From: an uncultured Prevotellaceae bacterium
Lineage (GTDB): Bacteria; Bacteroidota; Bacteroidia; Bacteroidales; Bacteroidaceae
DNA: 6,100 nt
Assembly (NCBI GenBank): GCA_902803455.1
Contig: CADCQC010000149.1
Coordinates: forward strand, 1-6,100
Direction of reading: 5' to 3'
This document shows positions 1 through 4,544 of the stretch, in pieces; the first letter of the stretch is position 1, and each line of letters opens with the position of its first letter. The notes below the pieces were generated by a model that was given only the letters and a program-made list of their open reading frames with translations, had not been told where the DNA came from and did no database searches. Position numbers and translations under genes: made by a program.

Positions 1-1936
1 CTCCTCCTACGATGAAGGGGTCAATTTGTCTACACATGGTGCTTATGCCAATGGGCAGGAACTGATCTTGATCATGGAGAATGGGCACCGACTGAATACT
101 CGTTTCGACAATAACGGACCCGTTAGTTATTCTATCTCTACTGAGAAAATCGACCATATCGAAGTGTTGCGTGGACCTGCTTCATCGCTGTATGGAAATG
201 TGGCCTTGTCGGCTGTGGTCAACATCATCACCAAAAGTGGCAGAAAACTGAATGGCATAAATGCTAAATACGGATACGCATCTTACAATACGCATAAGGC
301 TGATATCCAAATGGGTACACAGTTCATGGATGCAGATATCTTCGCATGGGCTTCCTTCTACAACTCTGACGGGCATATTCGTCATATGAGTGATGGAAAG
401 GGGTTCCTGTTGGATTATTATGTTCCAATTGAAGATTTTAGCTTCGAGAAAAGAGTTTATATTGGACCCGACAAAGTGTATGTTGATGGATATAGAGATT
501 CCCCGGCATATGATATCGGACTGACCTTCAAATTCAAGGGCTTTGATCTGATGTTCAGCAAAAAAAATGTCAAAAAGGTATTTCAGAACATTGATACACA
601 CGGTGGTTACGAATACAACAGGTTTTTTACTATTTTCGGTATAAAACCAGGATATGGGCAGGAGTCGACACATGCGGAATTAGGGTATACTAAGCAGCTC
701 AAGAATATCAACCTAAATGCATCCGTCTACAGTGACTGGTATAAAACAACTCGTTACGATGTCTTATACGATTCTCTGATGACAATCGATTATATGACAA
801 ATGCTGAGGAGATAGATTCCATAATCGATTATACGAATGCCGTGCCCGATACCACCTTTTCTGAGGGAGGGCTGAACTGTAACCATTATGAAGAGCATAC
901 GATGGGGGGCTTTTTGAAAGCAAGTGCAGACTACAGACTCTTTAATATGAAAGGATCTTTTCTGGTTGGTGGCCAATTTGAGCATTTCTCTCTCGTCTCT
1001 GTCCTCTACTTCAGTGGCACAAATTTGGAATATGTTGATGATGGATATGTCGGATATGAAGAAATCATCAATGCAGGAAAAGAAAGCAACCTCTCGTTCT
1101 TTATACAAGATAAACACTATATCTTACCACAGCTCATCCTGAATACTGGGTTTCGATACGATCTCAAATATCGGCAGAAAGAAAATGTGATCAGAACTTT
1201 CTCACCACGATTGGCCGTGATGTATGTGCCTAATGATCATTTCAGCCTCAAATTGTCTTATTCTCAAGCGTTTGCCGACCTCTCTTTTTTCTACCGTTAT
1301 ATCATTAGTGATGAACATACCATTTCTGATCCACAACATATATCGGCTGTTCAACTCACGGCCATGGGCAATGTCTCACCCTGGCATCTCAACTATGAGG
1401 TCAACTTGTTTTATAACAAATATTCCAACCTTTTGTGTTGGCAAGAAAGATCGTTTGTTGCTGGGAAAAATGCCGGAAAACTAAATAATGTAGGAGTTGA
1501 GGCAACGGCAAGTTACGCTTTCAAACGCTTATCTGCTAATCTCTCGGCATATTATTGCCACGATATCAGTTCGGAGCATTATTATTTTAACTCGTCCAAA
1601 AAATTGGTCACGGCTGTTCCGCATTTCACACTCAATTTAAATGTGGGTTACTTATTCTTACAGAAAAAAAACCATCAGCTCAAAGTGATTGGTCGTTCGT
1701 ATTATCTGGGCAAGAGACTTAATTACAAATTCGAGGAAAAGGATGACTTCTTCACAGAAGAGAATATGTACTTTGATGTCGGTGTCAAGTATCGGTACAA
1801 ACAACGTTTGCAACTTTCTTTTGATTGCGAGAACATCTTCGATACGGATAGGTATGTATGTGGACCAAAATCTTTGTGTATACCAATGTTGCAGCGGGGA
1901 AGGTGTTTGATGGCTTCGGTCTCCTACCAATTATAA
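1..1936 (+). CDS. TonB-dependent outer-membrane receptor, 5'-truncated by window edge
   Basis: An outer-membrane beta-barrel receptor that imports a scarce ligand with energy from the TonB-ExbB-ExbD complex. The frame is open from base 2, so the apparent TTG start at 26 is internal; the signal peptide, TonB box and first half of the plug lie outside the window. About 644 residues are visible. The plug is recognisable from NGQELILIMENGHRLN (about 53-100), IEVLRGPASSLYGN (about 158-199) and the following VVNIITK, the usual plug end in FepA/BtuB-like receptors. The rest alternates aromatic-rich strands and long polar loops, as in a 22-strand barrel, and ends in a short strand SVSYQL rather than the common terminal Phe. 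It is too short to be SusC-like and no susD follows. The ligand (siderophore, haem, cobalamin or other) cannot be told from the sequence. The family call is firm, the substrate unknown. Confidence 0.93.
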   Translation, partial: SSYDEGVNLSTHGAYANGQELILIMENGHRLNTRFDNNGPVSYSISTEKIDHIEVLRGPASSLYGNVALSAVVNIITKSGRKLNGINAKYGYASYNTHKADIQMGTQFMDADIFAWASFYNSDGHIRHMSDGKGFLLDYYVPIEDFSFEKRVYIGPDKVYVDGYRDSPAYDIGLTFKFKGFDLMFSKKNVKKVFQNIDTHGGYEYNRFFTIFGIKPGYGQESTHAELGYTKQLKNINLNASVYSDWYKTTRYDVLYDSLMTIDYMTNAEEIDSIIDYTNAVPDTTFSEGGLNCNHYEEHTMGGFLKASADYRLFNMKGSFLVGGQFEHFSLVSVLYFSGTNLEYVDDGYVGYEEIINAGKESNLSFFIQDKHYILPQLILNTGFRYDLKYRQKENVIRTFSPRLAVMYVPNDHFSLKLSYSQAFADLSFFYRYIISDEHTISDPQHISAVQLTAMGNVSPWHLNYEVNLFYNKYSNLLCWQERSFVAGKNAGKLNNVGVEATASYAFKRLSANLSAYYCHDISSEHYYFNSSKKLVTAVPHFTLNLNVGYLFLQKKNHQLKVIGRSYYLGKRLNYKFEEKDDFFTEENMYFDVGVKYRYKQRLQLSFDCENIFDTDRYVCGPKSLCIPMLQRGRCLMASVSYQL

Positions 1937-2031
1937 AATCTGTAATTTTATTGATGAACTGGTCCAAATCCTTTCACCGCGTGCTATCAATCATGGAAAA
2001 ACACTAAAAAAATAAAAAAATATTGACAGCA

Positions 2032-2063
2032 TGTGGGATAATCAAATGTTTTCATTATATTTG
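2032..2063 (+). promoter_or_regulatory. Candidate Bacteroidetes-type promoter for the secreted protein gene
   Basis: TATATTTG at 2056-2063 fits the -7 consensus TAnnTTTG of the Bacteroidetes primary sigma factor exactly. The only -33 candidate at normal spacing is a weak TGTG at 2032-2035, 20 bases upstream. A-tracts at about 2006-2020 could assist. The predicted start is near 2070, giving a leader of about 58 bases. It suggests that this gene is transcribed separately from the receptor. Confidence 0.5.
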
Positions 2064-2127
2064 TATCCATTCTTATATTTTTAGTTCTGACATCTTTTAT
2101 AATTGTTTTATCATCAACTTTAAAACT

Positions 2128-2961
2128 ATGAAGACAAGACATATCTTTACAATTTTGGTTTGCATGATAGCTGGCGCTCTCTATGCACAGACCAACCTCT
2201 CAACAAACAAAAATGCCGTCTACGTCGTGTCTCCCATCTTGGCCAAAAGCGACAAAACAAGTGAGCAGAAAACTTTCGCTGCTATGCGTGCACCCATCAT
2301 AAAGAAACTCAATGAGAATCCAAAAGTGATGGCGATGGAAAATCAGAACTGCGGACACAAATTGCTCACCGTCATCCAAAACTACAAACAGTATACCCAA
2401 AGAGACTCTACGAATGGGAAGTTCTACTACAAAGTGGAGTTTTATTATACATTAGGCATCAAAAACACGGAGAAAAACGAGGTGCTCTCACAGGGGATGT
2501 CCAAAAAGGCTTCTGTAAGGTCGGAAAAAAGCTACGCCGATGCGTTCGCCGAAGCGTGTAGAATATATCCCTATGAAAGCGATATCAATGAGGTCGTCGA
2601 GGAATCTTTCGCTTTGGTGGGACTCATCACAAAGGTGGAGCCTGATGCTAAAAAACCAAAGCGTGCAGGCAAGGTTTACATCGACCTCGGCACCAACAAC
2701 GGTTTGCGCAAAAACCAGTGGTTTGATGTCTTCCTCGTCAACAATGGCAATGTGAGCGACCGCATCGCTACGATTCATCTGGATGAGGCGGGACCTAACT
2801 CTGCGGTTTGCAAACCCAAAAAAGGTAAAGAGGAACTGCTCGCTCTATGGAATAGCAACACAGGGGCAAAATTCGCTGTCGTGTCCAGAATGGAGAGCAA
2901 CATCTTCAAAAAACTGGAAAAGGCTTTGGACTTTGTCACCAATATCATGGATAATTACTGA
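2128..2961 (+). CDS. Secreted protein of unknown function, possible FlgT-C/CsgG-like C-terminal domain
   Basis: A 277-residue protein I do not recognise as a named family. The ATG at 2128 is chosen because it begins a textbook signal peptide (MKT-R-H, a hydrophobic stretch to about residue 17, then ALYA before Gln21). A longer reading from a TTG at 2023 would put promoter sequence into the protein. There is no lipobox cysteine at the cleavage site, so it is probably periplasmic or exported. The mature part is Lys-rich. Residues about 30-170 alternate short strands and helices (VYVVSP; YKVEFYYTLGI; a helix around 134-146). Residues about 180-255 contain GKVYIDLGTNNGLRKNQWFDVFLV followed by two strands and AKFAVVSRME, a G-x-V-x-h-x-h-G-x-x-x-G-h pattern that resembles the small beta domain of FlgT C-termini and of some CsgG-like envelope proteins. 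That resemblance is from memory and weak. It lies 191 bases after the receptor gene and 81 before the flavoprotein gene. Confidence 0.85.
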   Translation: MKTRHIFTILVCMIAGALYAQTNLSTNKNAVYVVSPILAKSDKTSEQKTFAAMRAPIIKKLNENPKVMAMENQNCGHKLLTVIQNYKQYTQRDSTNGKFYYKVEFYYTLGIKNTEKNEVLSQGMSKKASVRSEKSYADAFAEACRIYPYESDINEVVEESFALVGLITKVEPDAKKPKRAGKVYIDLGTNNGLRKNQWFDVFLVNNGNVSDRIATIHLDEAGPNSAVCKPKKGKEELLALWNSNTGAKFAVVSRMESNIFKKLEKALDFVTNIMDNY

Positions 2962-3042
2962 TTCTAAACCGGGCTTCTTCCTCGCTGACGAAAGGAGGGG
3001 CTGGGCAAGAGGATAACTATGTGTCTTTCAAAATAGTCAGAG

Positions 3043-3663
3043 ATGAAAGTTTTGTTGATCAATGGAAGCCCAAAGGAGAATGGCAACACTTTCCTGGCTT
3101 TAAGAGAGGTGGCGAAGACCTTGAACAGCGAGGGCATACAGACGGAGATCATTTCTATTGGCAAACAGGCTGTGCAGGGGTGCATCGCATGTGGCATGTG
3201 TGGTAGAAATGGGGGACGGTGTACGTTTCGTGATGATCTCTATTTTAAGGTGATGCGGGCCGTCAAGGATGGCATCGACGGACTGGTCATCGGATCGCCG
3301 GTTTATTATGGAGGACCCAATGGCTCACTATGTGCCTTGCTCGATAGGGTGTTCTATTCTCTCGGAAACGAACTCAGATTCAAACCGGCTGCCAGCGTGG
3401 TGGTTTGCCGGAGAGGCGGAGCTTCTGCGGCCTTCGACAGACTGAACAAATATTTCACCATCCTCAATATGCCTGTCGTCAGTTCCCAATACTGGAATAT
3501 GGTATATGGCCATACTCCTGGACAGGTCGCTCAGGATGAGGAGGGAATGCAGACCATGCGCACTCTCGGACGGAATATGGCTTGGATGATCCGGAAACTG
3601 AACATTGGCGAGGATGGCTTCCCAAAACAGGAAAGTCCGTTGCGCACCAATTTTATTAGATAA
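3043..3663 (+). CDS. Flavodoxin-fold NAD(P)H-dependent FMN oxidoreductase, iron-sulfur flavoprotein type
   Basis: A 206-residue cytoplasmic redox protein of the NADPH-dependent FMN reductase/flavodoxin-like superfamily. The start MKVLLINGSPKENGNT gives the first beta strand and phosphate-binding loop for FMN (residues 1-16). GSPVYYGGPNG (84-94) is the second flavin-contact loop. Cysteines 47, 50, 53 and 60 form C-x2-C-x2-C-x6-C, which fits the compact motif that binds a [4Fe-4S] cluster in iron-sulfur flavoproteins (Isf). Known members move electrons between ferredoxin or NAD(P)H and acceptors such as oxygen, peroxide or quinones; the partner here is unknown. Length is normal for the family. 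There is no good promoter box in the 81-base gap upstream, so read-through from the preceding gene is possible. It ends 21 bases from the stop of the convergent Nudix gene. The superfamily is certain; cluster binding is inferred from the motif only. Confidence 0.9.
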   Translation: MKVLLINGSPKENGNTFLALREVAKTLNSEGIQTEIISIGKQAVQGCIACGMCGRNGGRCTFRDDLYFKVMRAVKDGIDGLVIGSPVYYGGPNGSLCALLDRVFYSLGNELRFKPAASVVVCRRGGASAAFDRLNKYFTILNMPVVSSQYWNMVYGHTPGQVAQDEEGMQTMRTLGRNMAWMIRKLNIGEDGFPKQESPLRTNFIR

Positions 3664-3684
3664 GTAGCTTAGATACTGGGGCTC

Positions 3685-4371
3685 CTATGTAAAACTGATC
3701 GGTGGATAAACACGATGCTGCTTCAACTCGTTATAACGATCATTTTGGAAACAGTAGAGCGCTGCTTGTCCTGACGATGGTGTGACGGTTTCTGACAAAG
3801 GCGTCAGAATGTTGAGCTCTGACAGCTTCTGCATGAAATGGCTTTGATCTAATCGCATGCCCAAGATGGCCTCGTAGAGATGCTGCAGTTGTGCGATCGT
3901 AAACTTCTCTGGCAATACACCCAACCCGATGGGCTCGAAATGGATGCGTTCACGGAGTCGTTGAATGGCTAACTGGAGCATCTGATCATGGTCAAAGGCC
4001 AGGGGAGGGAGGTGGTCGAGGGTGAACCAGGCTGCCTGGGCTGCATCGTCGCCTCCCTGCACTTCCTGAATATTCATCAATGTATAATAAGCAACGGTAA
4101 TCACACGTTCGCGGGGGTCGCGGTTCGGAGCACTGAACGTATGAAACTGTTCGACTCCTGAAATAAGCAGCCCGGTCTCTTCCTTGAGCTCGCGCAAGAC
4201 ACCTTCTTCGCAGGACTCATCGATTTCTACGAAACCGCCTGGAAATGCCCAATGGCCTTTGTAAGGGTCAAAACCTCGCTCAATCAACAGTATTTTGAGT
4301 TGAATACCATCAAAACCAAATACCACACAATCGGTGGTGACTGATGGATGGGGATATTTGTATGAATACAT
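3685..4371 (-). CDS. Nudix-domain protein with C-terminal winged helix, NrtR/AraR-like transcriptional regulator
   Basis: A 228-residue protein of two parts. Residues about 8-145 form a Nudix fold: RGFDPYKGHWAFPGGF leads into a complete Nudix box from Gly46 to Leu68 (G-x5-E-x7-R-E-L-x-E-E-x-G-L, with Glu52, Arg60, Glu61, Glu64 and Glu65), followed by NRDPRERVITVAYY, typical of ADP-ribose-type Nudix enzymes. Residues about 150-226 (GVLPEKFTIAQLQHLYEAIL onward, then a short beta hairpin near ALYCFQND) match the winged-helix DNA-binding tail of Nudix-related regulators such as NrtR (NAD metabolism, effector ADP-ribose) and Bacteroides AraR (arabinose). The full box means hydrolase activity could remain, unlike regulators with decayed boxes. 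It is divergent from the secreted GH13 gene across 173 bases, so control of that gene and of itself is plausible. A plain Nudix hydrolase is the alternative, but it would normally lack the extra 80 residues. Confidence 0.87.
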   Translation of the reverse strand: MYSYKYPHPSVTTDCVVFGFDGIQLKILLIERGFDPYKGHWAFPGGFVEIDESCEEGVLRELKEETGLLISGVEQFHTFSAPNRDPRERVITVAYYTLMNIQEVQGGDDAAQAAWFTLDHLPPLAFDHDQMLQLAIQRLRERIHFEPIGLGVLPEKFTIAQLQHLYEAILGMRLDQSHFMQKLSELNILTPLSETVTPSSGQAALYCFQNDRYNELKQHRVYPPISFT

Positions 4372-4412
4372 TTTTCTGATGTTTTAATACCGGTTGGTCT
4401 CGTTTCTTAATG

Positions 4413-4445
4413 CAAATATAAGAAAAAAAACGGTGATGTGAGAAA
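4413..4445 (-). promoter_or_regulatory. Candidate promoter for the Nudix regulator (minus strand)
   Basis: Read on the minus strand, 4420 down to 4413 is TATATTTG, a full match to the Bacteroidetes -7 box TAnnTTTG. A weak -33 candidate TTTC lies at 4445-4442, 21 bases away, and touches the edge of the palindrome. The predicted start is near 4406 with a leader of about 35 bases. No Shine-Dalgarno sequence precedes the ATG, as is usual in this phylum. Confidence 0.5.
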
Positions 4446-4460
4446 AAAACAATTGTTTTT
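4445..4460. promoter_or_regulatory. Perfect 16-base palindrome between divergent promoters, candidate operator
   Basis: AAAAACAATTGTTTTT is identical to its reverse complement over all 16 bases. It sits between the two divergent promoters, overlapping or abutting the minus-strand -33 element and ending 10 bases before the plus-strand -33 TTTG. That position suits a dimeric repressor or activator acting on both genes, and the neighbouring winged-helix regulator is the obvious candidate. Because the site is A/T-rich, it could instead be a chance A-tract/T-tract pairing or a bent-DNA element. Confidence 0.5.
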
Positions 4461-4470
4461 ACTCTTGTTC

Positions 4471-4502
4471 TTTGCGTGATGAGGATTTTTTGATTATTTT
4501 TG
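4471..4502 (+). promoter_or_regulatory. Strong Bacteroidetes-type promoter for the GH13 gene
   Basis: TTTG at 4471-4474 and TATTTTTG at 4495-4502 are separated by 20 bases. This matches the Bacteroidetes primary sigma consensus (-33 TTTG, -7 TAnnTTTG, about 19-21 bases apart) in both boxes. The predicted start is near 4509, leaving a 36-base leader before the ATG at 4545. It is the best promoter match in the window. Confidence 0.7.
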
Positions 4503-4544
4503 CTTTCGAGAGAACATCATTTATCCATATACCGATCACATCCT

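Noticed and set aside
26..28. TTG at 26 as the start of the receptor gene
   Set aside because: The frame is open upstream to the window edge and the residues around it already belong to the plug domain, so the true start is outside the window.
182..673. 163-codon open frame on the minus strand
   Set aside because: It is antisense to the plug and early barrel of the receptor and has no recognisable features.
1950..1990. TTGAT...ATCAA inverted repeat after the receptor as a terminator
   Set aside because: Five base pairs around a loop of about 30 bases with no following T-tract is too weak to call.
2023..2042. TTGACA (2023-2028) with GATAAT (2037-2042) as a sigma-70 promoter
   Set aside because: The spacing is only 8 bases and Bacteroidetes do not use the -35/-10 consensus; the TAnnTTTG box downstream fits better.
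2023..2127. N-terminal extension of the secreted protein from a TTG at 2023
   Set aside because: It would encode 35 Cys/Ile/Phe-rich residues ahead of a perfect signal peptide and would cover the candidate promoter.
2983..2999. AGGAGGGG region upstream of the flavoprotein gene as its ribosome binding site or a terminator stem
   Set aside because: It is more than 40 bases from the ATG, pairs only weakly with the preceding TTCCTC, and lacks a T-tract.
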